In this document: positions 51,017 to 59,321 of the stretch, in pieces
How the letters are laid out: every line of letters begins with the position of its first letter
How positions within the stretch are numbered: position 1 is the stretch's first letter
Assembly (NCBI RefSeq): GCF_002192455.1
Contig: NZ_CP021744.1
Coordinates: 1,488,001-1,552,000, forward strand
From: Streptomyces albireticuli
GTDB lineage: Bacteria > Actinomycetota > Actinomycetes > Streptomycetales > Streptomycetaceae
DNA length: 64,000 nucleotides
Reading direction: 5' to 3'
Notes under the pieces: generated by a model
The model's database searches: none
Told to the model about the DNA's origin: nothing
What the model saw: the letters and a program-made list of their open reading frames with translations, nothing else
Position numbers and translations under genes: made by a program

Positions 51017-51760
51017 TCAGTGCTTGAGGATCTTGGAGAGGAAGTCCTTGGCGCGGTCGCTCTCGGGAGCGGTGAAGAACTCCTCCGGAGGGCGGTCCTC
51101 GACGATGCGACCGTCGGCCATGAAGACCACCCGGTTCGCGGCGGAGCGCGCGAAGCCCATCTCATGGGTGACGACGACCATCGTCATCCCGTCCCGGGCG
51201 AGCTGCTGCATGACCTCCAGCACCTCATTGATCATCTCCGGGTCCAGCGCCGACGTCGGCTCGTCGAACAGCATCACCTTCGGATCCATGGCCAGCGCCC
51301 GCGCGATCGCCACCCGCTGCTGCTGACCACCCGACAACTGCGCCGGGTACTTCTCCGCCTGGGCCAGCAGACCCACCCGTTCGAGGAGTTCCCGCGAGCG
51401 CTTGTCGGCCTCCTCCCGGCCGCGCTTGCGGACCTTGACCTGCGCCAGCGAGACATTGGCCAGCACGGTCTTGTGGGCGAAGAGGTTGAAGGACTGGAAG
51501 ACCATGCCCACCTCGGCCCGCAGCCTGGCCAGCGCCTTGCCCTCCTCGGGCAGCGGCTGGCCGTCGAGGGTGATGGTGCCCGACTCCACGGGTTCGAGCC
51601 GGTTGATGGCCCGGCACAGGGTGGACTTCCCGGAGCCCGAAGGGCCGATGACCACCACGACTTCCCCGCGGCCGACGGTCAGGTCGATGTCCTGGAGGAC
51701 ATGCAGCTTTCCGTAGTGCTTATTGACATCACGCAGTTCGATCAGAGGATCGACGGCCAT
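51017..51760 (-). CDS. Amino-acid ABC transporter ATP-binding protein (GluA-like)
   Basis: A 247-residue ATPase of the polar amino-acid importer family. Walker A is [18 protein letters not shown], the signature [15 protein letters not shown], and Walker [14 protein letters not shown], followed by the switch His ([12 protein letters not shown]). It is first in the operon gluA-gluB-gluC-gluD. The 205-bp divergent gap to the GntR regulator contains a large inverted repeat that could control both directions. Confidence 0.93.
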   Translation of the reverse strand: MAVDPLIELRDVNKHYGKLHVLQDIDLTVGRGEVVVVIGPSGSGKSTLCRAINRLEPVESGTITLDGQPLPEEGKALARLRAEVGMVFQSFNLFAHKTVLANVSLAQVKVRKRGREEADKRSRELLERVGLLAQAEKYPAQLSGGQQQRVAIARALAMDPKVMLFDEPTSALDPEMINEVLEVMQQLARDGMTMVVVTHEMGFARSAANRVVFMADGRIVEDRPPEEFFTAPESDRAKDFLSKILKH

Positions 51761-51892
51761 ACCCAGCCCAACCCACTCTCAGCGCTCTCGCGGTCGACGC
51801 CTGCTGTCGGCGCAAACTATCGGCCCAATGGGGGACTTCGCCGGTGACACGCTCACATAGGGGCATTCGTTGTATATTCCCCTCCATTTGCC

Positions 51893-51923
51893 CTAGGTAC
51901 ACAGACCCGGCCTGGGTACCTAG
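51893..51923. promoter_or_regulatory. 31-bp inverted repeat, probable GntR operator
   Basis: CTAGGTACACAG (51893-51904) and CTGGGTACCTAG (51912-51923) are inverted copies with 11 of 12 matching, separated by 7 bases. It lies 42 bases before the GntR regulator start and 133 bases before gluA on the other strand. Confidence 0.7.
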
Positions 51924-51965
51924 CCTGTGGGGGTCGAACCGGGGAGCTCGGGGGAAGGAGCCGGG

Positions 51966-52712
51966 GTGGGCGACAGCAGGCCCGTCTACCAGCGCATCGC
52001 GGACGATCTGCGCCGCCGCATCGACGAGGGCGGACTCGCCGTGGGGGACCGCATCCCGTCCCGGTCGGAGCTCAAGCGCGCCTACGCGGCCAGCGACCAG
52101 ACCGTGGACCGGGCGGTGCGCGTCCTGAAGGCCGCCGGATACGCGGAAGGCCAGTTCGGGCGGGGCGTGTTCGTCACCGACCGGGTGCCCCTCGGCAGCC
52201 TGCTGCGCTCCACCGGCGCGGTCGACTCCCCCTTCGCCGCCCGGATGACGGCCCGGGACACGGTGCTGACGTGGGAGGCGTCCTCCAGCGAGGTCTGCGT
52301 CCCGGAGCGGATCGCCGACCGGCTGCGGATCGGCCCGGGCGAGCGGGTGCTCTGCACCCAGTACGAGTACCTGGCCAACCGCCACCCCGTCCAGCTCGCC
52401 ACCAGCTGGGAGCCGCTGGCCATCACCGAGGGCACGGACGTGGTCCTGCCCGAGCGCGGGCCCTACGCCAGGCGCGGGGTGCGCGGGCGGCTGGCGGCCA
52501 TCGGCATCCGGGTCGTCCGGGCGCAGGAGCTGGTCGGCTCACGGCCGGCGACCACCCCGGAGGCCGAGGCGCTCGGCTGCGCGGCCGGGCAGTGCGTCAC
52601 GGTCGTCGAGCGCACCCACTTCGACGGCGACGGCCGGGCGGTGGAGACCTCCGACATCGTCGTACGGGCCGACCGCTGGCGGCTGGAGTACGACATCCCC
52701 TTCACCAGCTGA
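51966..52712 (+). CDS. GntR-family regulator with UTRA domain (HutC type)
   Basis: A 248-residue regulator. A winged helix (residues 1-70: VYQRIADDLRRRIDEGGLAVGDRIPSRSELKRAYAAS is the region; core IPSRSELKR) is followed by a UTRA ligand-binding domain (about 85-245; QYEYLANRHPVQLATSWEPL, CVTVVERTHFDGDGRAVETS). GTG 51966 is chosen because AAGGAG lies 5 bases upstream. It is divergent from the glutamate-type ABC operon and is probably its regulator. The inverted repeat between them is the obvious operator. Confidence 0.9.
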   Translation: MGDSRPVYQRIADDLRRRIDEGGLAVGDRIPSRSELKRAYAASDQTVDRAVRVLKAAGYAEGQFGRGVFVTDRVPLGSLLRSTGAVDSPFAARMTARDTVLTWEASSSEVCVPERIADRLRIGPGERVLCTQYEYLANRHPVQLATSWEPLAITEGTDVVLPERGPYARRGVRGRLAAIGIRVVRAQELVGSRPATTPEAEALGCAAGQCVTVVERTHFDGDGRAVETSDIVVRADRWRLEYDIPFTS

Positions 52713-52850
52713 CCCGCCGGGCCTCCCCTGCCCCGCGTCCGTCCTTCCCGTTCCTTCCCCCGGTCCTTCCTCGTTCCTTTCCTGCCCCGTCCCCCGGCTC
52801 TTCCCCGGGCCCCTGGGTCCCGTGCCTCCGGGTCCCCCGTCCCGGGTCTC
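52713..52850. other. 138-base intergenic stretch with no adenine on the + strand
   Basis: From just after the GntR stop to the last bases before and within the next stop codon the + strand has no A. It contains long C/T runs such as TTCCTTCCCCCGGTCCTTCC. It lies between convergent genes; no hairpin stands out as a terminator. Confidence 0.9.
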
Positions 52851-53289
52851 AGCTCTCCGCGAGCTCCGCGTACAGCTGGGAGAGCTCCGGCGCGCCGTCG
52901 GCCGCCCAGGCCTGCCCCGATTCGACCACGTCGATCTCCCGCCCGTTGGCGAGCCGCACCACCGGCTGGCCGTTGGGCCAGATCCACCAGCCCGCGCCCG
53001 CGACCGTACGGACCACGACCGTGCCCAGGTACAGGCCCGCGTCGTTGCCGAGCCAGGGCAGCAGCTCGGGGTCCTCCCGCCAGCGGGGCTGGAGCTGGTC
53101 GAGGGCCTCCAGGGACGCCGGCGTGTCGTCGAGCGCTACGCCCGCCGACTGCGCCTGGTCGCGCAGCAGTTCGCACTCCGAGAGCAGCTCGGCCAGCCCC
53201 TCCGGATCCCGGTCGGCCCCGTCCGCCAGCGCCACCCCGTGCGCAGGGCCGTGCCGCTTGCGCCAACTGTCCAAGAAGGGAATGTTCAT
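52849..53289 (-). CDS. DUF6278-family protein
   Basis: A 146-residue soluble protein starting MNIPFLDSWRKRHGPAHGVA, as actinobacterial DUF6278 proteins do as far as I recall. The middle has LLPWLGNDAGLYLGTVVVRT and GAGWWIWPNGQPVVRLANGR, a mixed alpha/beta pattern with several Trp. No catalytic motif is visible and the function is unknown. It stands alone, divergent from the SGNH hydrolase gene 139 bases away. ATG 53289 is the first in-frame start with family-like sequence. Confidence 0.78.
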   Translation of the reverse strand: MNIPFLDSWRKRHGPAHGVALADGADRDPEGLAELLSECELLRDQAQSAGVALDDTPASLEALDQLQPRWREDPELLPWLGNDAGLYLGTVVVRTVAGAGWWIWPNGQPVVRLANGREIDVVESGQAWAADGAPELSQLYAELAES

Positions 53290-53428
53290 ACCGGCCAGGA
53301 TCGCACCGACACGGATGGCCCCACCACAGGCGCGCGGCGCCCGGCGTGACCGGATGGCCTCCTTGACGTTGCCCTGACGTCTCCCTAGCTTCATCCCGCC
53401 ACATTCGCAGCGGGGAAGGCTGGGAGGC

Positions 53429-55279
53429 ATGAGACACATGCTCCTGAGAACGCAGCTCGGCGGCAGACCTCACGGACGGCACAGACGGTGGACGGTGGCG
53501 GGCGCCGTCGCGGCGGGCGCGGCGTGTGCCGTGGTCGCCGCGACCACCCCGGCGCTCGCCGCGCCACCACGACCCGGCAGAGAGCCGCTCCCCCTGGAGC
53601 GGCTCTTCGACAATGCGGCGGCCGGCGACGACGCCCGCCCCGGCGAGGGGGACTTCGACGGGGCGGGCAACTCCCTGTCCGCCCAGGACCTCGCGGCCGC
53701 GGGCTGGACCCCCGGCCGGGTGCTGACCGTCGACCGGACCCGGCTGACCTGGCCGCGCCCGGCGCCCGGCCGCCCCGACAACGTCCGGGCGGCCGGCCAG
53801 GCGGTGCGGCTCACCGGCCGCGGCGAGGCCCTCTCCTTCCTCGTCGCGGGGAGCACCAAGGGCGCGCCGGGCCCGGACGTCACCGGCACCGGCGTGATCC
53901 ATTACCGCGACGGCTCCCGCGCCACGTACCGGCTGAGCGCCCCGGACTGGCGGCGCGGGCCGCTGACGACGAAGGCGGTCGGCCTGCCCCGGCTGCGCAC
54001 CCCCGGCGGGCCGCGCGCGGAGACCACCCGGCTCTACGCGGTGACCGTGCCTGTCGCGCCGGGCCGGGAGGTGGCGTCGGTGACGCTGCCGGAGGACCCG
54101 GGGCCGGACACCGACCTGCACGTGTTCTCCATGGCGCTGCGGGGTCCCACGTACGGGTGGACCGGGAGCTGGGCGGCGTCCCCTTCGGGTTACGCGGCGG
54201 TGGCCTGGACCGACCGGACGCTGCGGCTCGTGGTGCACAGCAGCGTGGGCGGCCCGGTGACCAGGCTCCGGTTCGAGAACACCTTCGCGCAGCGTCCGGT
54301 CAGGATCGGGCACGCCACGGTGGCCGTCCAGGGCAAGGGCGCCGCGGCGGCCGGCCGGCCCAGGGCGCTGACCTTCGGCGGCGGGGCGGGTACGGACATC
54401 CCGGCGGGGGCGCAGATGTTCAGCGACCCGCTGGGGTTCCGGGTGCCGGAGGACGCCAATCTGCTGGTGAGCATCCATCTGCCGGGGACCGTGAAGGCGG
54501 TGCCCGTGCACAGCTACACCGCCCAGGTGTCCTATCTGACGGCCGACGGCGGCGGTGACCGCACGGCCGAGCGGGGCGGCGGCGCGTACACCGCGACGCT
54601 CGACCGCTGGCCGCTGCTGACCGGCGTGGACGTCACCGGCGGGCCGGGCTCCGTGGTGACGCTCGGCGACTCGATCACGGACGGCGAACGGTCCACGCCG
54701 GGGGCCAACGGGCGCTGGCCGGACCTGCTGGCGCGGCGGCTGCGCGGGCAGCACGAGGTGCCCCGGTTCGGGGTGCTCAACCACGGGATCTCCGGGAACC
54801 GGGTGGTGACCGACCGCTACCCGGGCAACGGGACCAGCACCATCATGAGCGGCGTCAGCGCGGGCCACCGGCTGGAGCGGGACGTGCTGGCGCAGACGTC
54901 GGCCCGCACGGTCATCGTCTTCGAGGGGGTCAACGACATCCGGTCCGGGACCACGGCCGCGCAGGTGATCGCCGAGCTGCGGTCGATCGCGGCGCGGGCG
55001 CACGAGCGCGGCATGCGGGTGGTCGCCGCGACCATCGCGCCGTGCGGCGGGTTCTACGACTGCACGGAGACGGCGGAGGCCCACCGCACCGCCATCAACA
55101 CGCACATCCGGCAGAACGCGGGGACGTACGACGCGGTGTTCGACTTCGACGCCGCCATCCGCGACCCGGAGCACCCCGAGCGGATGCTCCCGGCCTACGA
55201 CGGCGGCGACCACCTGCACCCGAACGACGCGGGCATGCGCGCCTTCAGCGACTCGGTCGTCCTGCGCGACCTCGTCTGA
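53429..55279 (+). CDS. Secreted SGNH/GDSL hydrolase with N-terminal beta domain
   Basis: A 616-residue exported protein. A signal peptide (WTVAGAVAAGAACAVVAATTPALA) is followed by an N-terminal beta-rich region to about residue 395 containing two sandwich-like parts. The SGNH core then has VVTLGDSITDGERSTPG (catalytic Ser), NHGISGNRVV, VIVFEGVNDIRSG (Gly/Asn) and DGGDHLHPNDAGMRAFS (Asp-x-x-His). The arrangement resembles secreted rhamnogalacturonan or polysaccharide acetylesterases. The exact ester is unknown. Confidence 0.9.
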   Translation: MRHMLLRTQLGGRPHGRHRRWTVAGAVAAGAACAVVAATTPALAAPPRPGREPLPLERLFDNAAAGDDARPGEGDFDGAGNSLSAQDLAAAGWTPGRVLTVDRTRLTWPRPAPGRPDNVRAAGQAVRLTGRGEALSFLVAGSTKGAPGPDVTGTGVIHYRDGSRATYRLSAPDWRRGPLTTKAVGLPRLRTPGGPRAETTRLYAVTVPVAPGREVASVTLPEDPGPDTDLHVFSMALRGPTYGWTGSWAASPSGYAAVAWTDRTLRLVVHSSVGGPVTRLRFENTFAQRPVRIGHATVAVQGKGAAAAGRPRALTFGGGAGTDIPAGAQMFSDPLGFRVPEDANLLVSIHLPGTVKAVPVHSYTAQVSYLTADGGGDRTAERGGGAYTATLDRWPLLTGVDVTGGPGSVVTLGDSITDGERSTPGANGRWPDLLARRLRGQHEVPRFGVLNHGISGNRVVTDRYPGNGTSTIMSGVSAGHRLERDVLAQTSARTVIVFEGVNDIRSGTTAAQVIAELRSIAARAHERGMRVVAATIAPCGGFYDCTETAEAHRTAINTHIRQNAGTYDAVFDFDAAIRDPEHPERMLPAYDGGDHLHPNDAGMRAFSDSVVLRDLV

Positions 55280-55294
55280 CCGGGCCCGGCCCGA

Positions 55295-55321
55295 AGGGCG
55301 GGACCGGGCCGGTCCCGCCCT
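55295..55321. terminator. Terminator between the SGNH hydrolase and exonuclease III genes
   Basis: An 11-bp perfect stem AGGGCGGGACC/GGTCCCGCCCT with a GGGCC loop, between convergent genes. Confidence 0.82.
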
Positions 55322-55369
55322 GTCCGGTCCCGCCCGGACGTGAACGGCGGGGGTAAGGGCACCCCGGGC

Positions 55370-56149
55370 TCAGACGTCCAGGTCGACGACGACCGGGGCG
55401 TGGTCCGAGGCGCCCTTGCCCTTGCGCTCCTCACGGTCCACGAAGGCGTCCCGCTTCGCCTTGGCGAAGGGGGTGTTGCCGTAGACCAGGTCGATGCGCA
55501 TGCCCTTGTTCTTCGGGAAGCACAGCTGGCGGTAGTCCCAGTAGGTGTACGGGCGGTCGTACTTCAGGGGGCGGGGCACGACGTCGGACAGGCCGATGTC
55601 GCGCAGGGCCGCGAGGGCGGCGCGCTCGGCCGGGGTGACGTGCGTGGCGCCCTCGAAGACGGCCGGGTCGAAGACGTCCTCGTCGGTCGGGGCGATGTTG
55701 TAGTCACCCAGGACGGCGAAGGGCCGCTCCCCCTCGGCGTCGGCGCCGACGGCGTCGCGCAGCGCCTCCAGCCAGCGGAGCTTGTAGGTGTAGTGGTCGT
55801 GGCCGACCTCCCGGCCGTTGGGCACGTAGACCGACCAGAGGCGGACGCCGCCGCACGTGGCCGAGATCGCGCGGGGCTCCTGGCCGTCCTCGTAGTCGGG
55901 CCCGCCGGGCAGGCCCTTGACCACGTCGTCCAGGCCGACGCGGGAGACCAGCGCGACGCCGTTCCACCGGCCGGTGGCGTTGACCGCCGACTCGTAGCCG
56001 AGCTCACGCAGGGCCTCGAACGGGAAGGCGTCCTCGGCGCACTTCGTCTCCTGTATGCACAGCACGTCGGTGCCGCTGCTCTCCAGCCAGGCCAGCAGCC
56101 TCGGGAGGCGTGCGGTGATCGAGTTCACGTTCCAGGTGGCGATGCGCAT
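55370..56149 (-). CDS. xthA: Exodeoxyribonuclease III (AP endonuclease)
   Basis: A 259-residue Mg-dependent nuclease of the ExoIII family: MRIATWNVNSI at the N-terminus, LCIQETKCAEDAFP (metal-binding Glu), SVYVPNGREVGHDHY, VLGDYNIAPTDEDVFDP (Asp and Asn) and KGASDHAPVVVDLDV (the catalytic Asp-His). It repairs abasic sites. ATG 56149 is 29 bases after the MBL-fold gene stop on the same strand. Confidence 0.94.
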   Translation of the reverse strand: MRIATWNVNSITARLPRLLAWLESSGTDVLCIQETKCAEDAFPFEALRELGYESAVNATGRWNGVALVSRVGLDDVVKGLPGGPDYEDGQEPRAISATCGGVRLWSVYVPNGREVGHDHYTYKLRWLEALRDAVGADAEGERPFAVLGDYNIAPTDEDVFDPAVFEGATHVTPAERAALAALRDIGLSDVVPRPLKYDRPYTYWDYRQLCFPKNKGMRIDLVYGNTPFAKAKRDAFVDREERKGKGASDHAPVVVDLDV

Positions 56150-56178
56150 GGGGCAACCCTAACGGCCGGGTCCGACAT

Positions 56179-56820
56179 TCAGAGCTCGACGGTCTCCCCC
56201 GGCGCCAGCCGGGCGTGGTCGGTGCCGACGCCCGGTCCGGCCGGGCCCAGCATCCGGTCGTAGACCGGCCGGGCGAGGTCGGTGAGCAGCGCGTCGTGGA
56301 TGTCGATCGCCCGCCGGGGGCGGACCTCCCGCAGATAGTCGATGATCTCGCCGACCTTGTTCCACGGGGCCATGACCGGCACCATCAGCGTGTCCACGGG
56401 CTGCCCGGGGAGGGTCAGCGCGTCGCCGGGGTGGAAGACGGTGCCGTCCACGAGATAGCCGACGTTGGTGATCCGCGGGATGTCCGGGTGGATCACGGCG
56501 TGCAGCTGGCCGTGCACCTGGACGTCGAAGCCGGCGGCGGTGAAGGTGTCGCCCTCGCCCACGGTGTGCACCCGGCCGGGGAAGGCCGCGGACACCTGTT
56601 CCGCGACGCTGCGCAGGGTCCACAGCTCGGCGGCCGGATTCGCGTCCAGGGCCGCCCGCAGCCGGCCGATGTCGAAGTGGTCGGGGTGTTCATGGGTGAC
56701 CAGCACGGCGTCCGCGCCGAGGGCGGCGTCCTCCTCGCTGAAGGCGCCGGGGTCGATGACGAGCGTACGGCCGTCCTTCTCCAGGCGGACGCACGCGTGG
56801 CTCTGCTTGGTCAGCTTCAT
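56179..56820 (-). CDS. MBL-fold metallo-hydrolase
   Basis: A 213-residue metallo-beta-lactamase-fold protein of the UlaG/L-ascorbate-6-phosphate-lactonase-like group: MKLTKQSHACVRLEKDGRTL, VLVTHEHPDHFDIGRLR (H-x-H-x-D-H metal motif), GYLVDGTVFHPGDALTLP and MVPVMAPWNKVGE. The substrate is unknown. I use ATG 56820 (MKLTK is the common family start); ATG 56829 is the alternative. The fusion enzyme gene stops 14 bases upstream, so they are probably co-transcribed. Confidence 0.88.
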   Translation of the reverse strand: MKLTKQSHACVRLEKDGRTLVIDPGAFSEEDAALGADAVLVTHEHPDHFDIGRLRAALDANPAAELWTLRSVAEQVSAAFPGRVHTVGEGDTFTAAGFDVQVHGQLHAVIHPDIPRITNVGYLVDGTVFHPGDALTLPGQPVDTLMVPVMAPWNKVGEIIDYLREVRPRRAIDIHDALLTDLARPVYDRMLGPAGPGVGTDHARLAPGETVEL

Positions 56821-56833
56821 GATCCCCATACTG

Positions 56834-58285
56834 CTACGCGCCGGCCGCGCCCGGTCCGCTCTCCTCGGAGATGACGCGCCGCGCGACCGAGAAGGCGGCG
56901 CTGGCGGCCGGGACACCGCAGTAGACGGCGGTGTGCAGCAACGTTTCCTCGATCTCCTCGGGGGTGAGGCCGTTGCGCAGCGCGGCACGGGTGTGCGCGG
57001 CCAGGTCGTCGAGGTGGCCGCCGGCGGTGAGGGCGGTCAGGGTGACGAGCGAGCGGCTGCGGCGGTCGAGGCCGGGGCGCGCCCAGACACCACCCCAGGC
57101 GTAGCGGGTGACGACGTCGTGGAAGTCGCCGGTGGCGGCGTCGGCGGTCGCCGCGGGGCCGTCGCCGAGCACCTCGCGGCGGACGCGCGCGCCCTCGTCG
57201 TAGGCGTCGGTGGTGGGCGCGGGTTCGAGGTCGACGGTGGGAGGCGGGCCGAAGCCGGGGAACGACAGGGGGGTGGCGGGAGTGGCGGCGGGGGCCGGGG
57301 CGGGTGCCTGCGCCTGCGGGCCGGCCGGGCCCGTCGCGTACGGGCTGGGGCCGGCGGGCGGCGAGGGCTGGGTGAACATCCCCCCGGGAACGCCGGGACC
57401 GCCGGGGACGAAGGGGGCCGCCGGGCCCGAGGCGGCGGGCGGGGCCGCGGGCGCCGGGCGGGCATCGGCCGCGCCGCCCGCCGGCGCCGCCTGCGGGGTG
57501 GCGAGCTGCCAGGCCGAGGTGAAGTGGCGTACGAGCAGGTCGGTGACGGCGCCGGGCTGCTCGACCGGCGCGAGGTGCGAGGCCCCGGGGACGACGGCGA
57601 GCCGCGCGTCGTGGATCGAGGCGACCAGGACACGGGCGTCGGCGGGCGGTGTCACCTGGTCCTCGGCGCCGACGAGCACGAGCGTGGGCACGCCGATCCG
57701 GGCCAGCCCTTCCCGGGCGTCGAAGGCGGCGAGGGCGTCGCACGCGGCGACGTAGCAGCCCGGGTCGGTGGTGCTGACCATCTGCACGGCCCAGTCGACG
57801 ATGGCCGGCTGGGCGCCCGCGAAGTTCTGGGTGAACCACTGCTCGGGCGTGGCCCGGGCGACGGGGTCGAGGCCGTCGGCACGGACCCCGGCGCCGCGCT
57901 GCCGCCAGGACTCCGGGGTGCCGAACCGTGCGGAGGTGGCGACGAGCGCCAGCGAGGCGAGCCGGTGCGGGTGGCGCAGGGCGAGGTCGGCGCCGACCGC
58001 GCCGCCGAGTGAGCAGCCCGCGTAGCCGAAGCGCTCGACGCCGAGTCCGTCGAGGGTGGCGAGGAGCCGGTCGGTCAGCTCCCCGACCGCCGGGGCGGGC
58101 TCGGCGGGCGCGCCGCCGTGACCGGGGAGGTCGAAGCGGAGCACGCGCCAGTGGCGGGTGAGCTCCGGTATCTGCCGGTCCCACATGTGCCAGGTGGTAC
58201 CGAGGGCCGGGCCCAGGATCAGGACCGGGGCGTCTTCCGGCCCGTCGAAGCGGTATTGGAGGGTGTTCGGCGTAGGCTCACTCAC
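56834..58285 (-). CDS. Fused 3-oxoadipate enol-lactonase/4-carboxymuconolactone decarboxylase (PcaL type)
   Basis: A 483-residue fusion. Residues 1-250 are an alpha/beta hydrolase (HMWDRQIPELTRHWRVLRFD, nucleophile GYAGCSLGGAVGAD, VPGASHLAPVEQP) as in PcaD. About 100 residues of Ala/Pro-rich linker follow. Residues 365-475 are a carboxymuconolactone decarboxylase domain (YAWGGVWARPGLDRRSRSLV, GHLDDLAAHTRAALRNGL) as in PcaC. Fused PcaL performs two consecutive steps of the protocatechuate branch of the beta-ketoadipate pathway. No other pca genes are present here. GTG 58285 (VSEPTPNTLQYRFDGPE) is the likely start. A weak stem GCCCGC-GGC-GCGGGC lies upstream at 58356-58370. Confidence 0.87.
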   Translation of the reverse strand: MSEPTPNTLQYRFDGPEDAPVLILGPALGTTWHMWDRQIPELTRHWRVLRFDLPGHGGAPAEPAPAVGELTDRLLATLDGLGVERFGYAGCSLGGAVGADLALRHPHRLASLALVATSARFGTPESWRQRGAGVRADGLDPVARATPEQWFTQNFAGAQPAIVDWAVQMVSTTDPGCYVAACDALAAFDAREGLARIGVPTLVLVGAEDQVTPPADARVLVASIHDARLAVVPGASHLAPVEQPGAVTDLLVRHFTSAWQLATPQAAPAGGAADARPAPAAPPAASGPAAPFVPGGPGVPGGMFTQPSPPAGPSPYATGPAGPQAQAPAPAPAATPATPLSFPGFGPPPTVDLEPAPTTDAYDEGARVRREVLGDGPAATADAATGDFHDVVTRYAWGGVWARPGLDRRSRSLVTLTALTAGGHLDDLAAHTRAALRNGLTPEEIEETLLHTAVYCGVPAASAAFSVARRVISEESGPGAAGA

Positions 58286-58438
58286 CCGCTTACGCTCCCA
58301 CATCTCACAAAATCTCACCGACGGGGGTAGCGGCGTTGTCCGCCGAGTACGTGAGGCCCGCGGCGCGGGCATCGTACGGGCCTACGCGGCGGAGACCGCT
58401 TCGGTCCATGACCGGGTATGCGCGGGTGGCGCACCGCG

Positions 58439-58915
58439 TCACTCGGCCAGGCGTTGGAAGCCGCGGTCGCAGTAGATGAGCGGTGCGCCGTCGCCGGTGT
58501 ACGTCGCCTCGACGCGTCCGATGAGGATGGAGTGGTCGCCGCCGTCGACGACCTGTTGCAGTGAACAGGCCACCCGGACCAGGGCCTCGGGTATGCCGGG
58601 CAGTCCGAGTTCCAGCGGAACGGCGTCGCCGTCGGCGAACCGGTCCACTCCTGACTTGGCGAAGCGCAGGGCGATTTCCGACTGTTCCCCGCGCAGAATG
58701 TTGATCATGAAGCGGTCGGTGGTGGCGAAGGCCTCATGGGTACTGGCCGCCTTGTCCAGGCAGATCAGCACCAGAGGCGGGCTCAGGGACAGTGAGCTGA
58801 ACGAGCTCGCCGTGAAGCCCCAGCGCTGTCCGGCGGCGTCGACCGTGGTGGCCACCGTGACCGGACCGGGGACACGCGCCATGGCCCGGGTGAACTCTGC
58901 GGGTGCGAAGGGCAT
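58439..58915 (-). CDS. Flavin reductase-family protein
   Basis: A 158-residue FMN-binding reductase of the HpaC/VlmR/DszD type: FTRAMARVPGPVTVATTVD, WGFTASSFSSLSLSPPLVLICLD, ESQSEI-like GEQSEIALRFAKSG and GDHSILIGRVE with the usual His. It supplies reduced flavin to a partner monooxygenase. The likely partner is the DszC/VlmH-like protein at 59322 on the same strand. The two are separated by about 400 bases of transposon and galU debris, so the original operon may have been interrupted. Confidence 0.88.
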   Translation of the reverse strand: MPFAPAEFTRAMARVPGPVTVATTVDAAGQRWGFTASSFSSLSLSPPLVLICLDKAASTHEAFATTDRFMINILRGEQSEIALRFAKSGVDRFADGDAVPLELGLPGIPEALVRVACSLQQVVDGGDHSILIGRVEATYTGDGAPLIYCDRGFQRLAE

Positions 58916-58964
58916 CGGTTCTCTCGCTTTCCGGGGGTGTCCGGGGAGGGGAAGGCCGGCGGGC

Positions 58965-59078
58965 GGCCCCGGGCTCTATCAGGGCGTGGGTCGGGCCCAC
59001 CGCGACGGCCTCCTCGACCACGTGCTGAATGGCCGGCTTGTCGACGACCGGGAGCATCCCTGCGGCGTCCCGCGACAC
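58965..59078 (-). pseudogene. galU fragment
   Basis: The reading AGMLPVVDKPAIQHVVEEAV matches the N-terminal substrate-site region of UTP--glucose-1-phosphate uridylyltransferase (KEMLPVVDKPAIQ). About 38 codons survive, with nothing of the enzyme before or after. A dead fragment in the 406-base gap between the flavin reductase and monooxygenase genes. Confidence 0.75.
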
Positions 59079-59084
59079 CTTGGA

Positions 59085-59250
59085 ACGCCGTGACCTCGGC
59101 GCCCCGGGTCCGGCCGGCGATCTGGTCGGAGCGGATGCCGACCTGATCGGCGAAGCGGATCTCGCTGCCCTGAGCTTTCGCCTTGGCCCGGATCGCGGCC
59201 TGCCACTTCGCCCACCAGTTGTCCACGGCTTTCAGCGACACCCCGAACAC
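59085..59250 (-). pseudogene. IS630-type transposase remnant
   Basis: VFGVSLKAVDNWWAKWQ is the helix-turn-helix end of IS630-family transposases. It is followed without the usual spacer by AKAQGSEIRFADQVGIRSDQ, which resembles the first catalytic-Asp block (A-D-E-x-G-x-R). The two halves are joined by an internal deletion and the rest is missing. No terminal inverted repeats are recognisable. Confidence 0.65.
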
Positions 59251-59321
59251 CGACGTGCCGCCGGCGGCAGATGCCGCGCGTCCCCCACCAGATCGCTCAC
59301 ACCCGGCTCAACAACCCGGAA

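Noticed and set aside
58965..59250. Functional small genes from the open frames in the 58916-59321 gap
   Set aside because: Recognisable pieces of GalU and IS630 transposase are out of context and incomplete; they are remnants.
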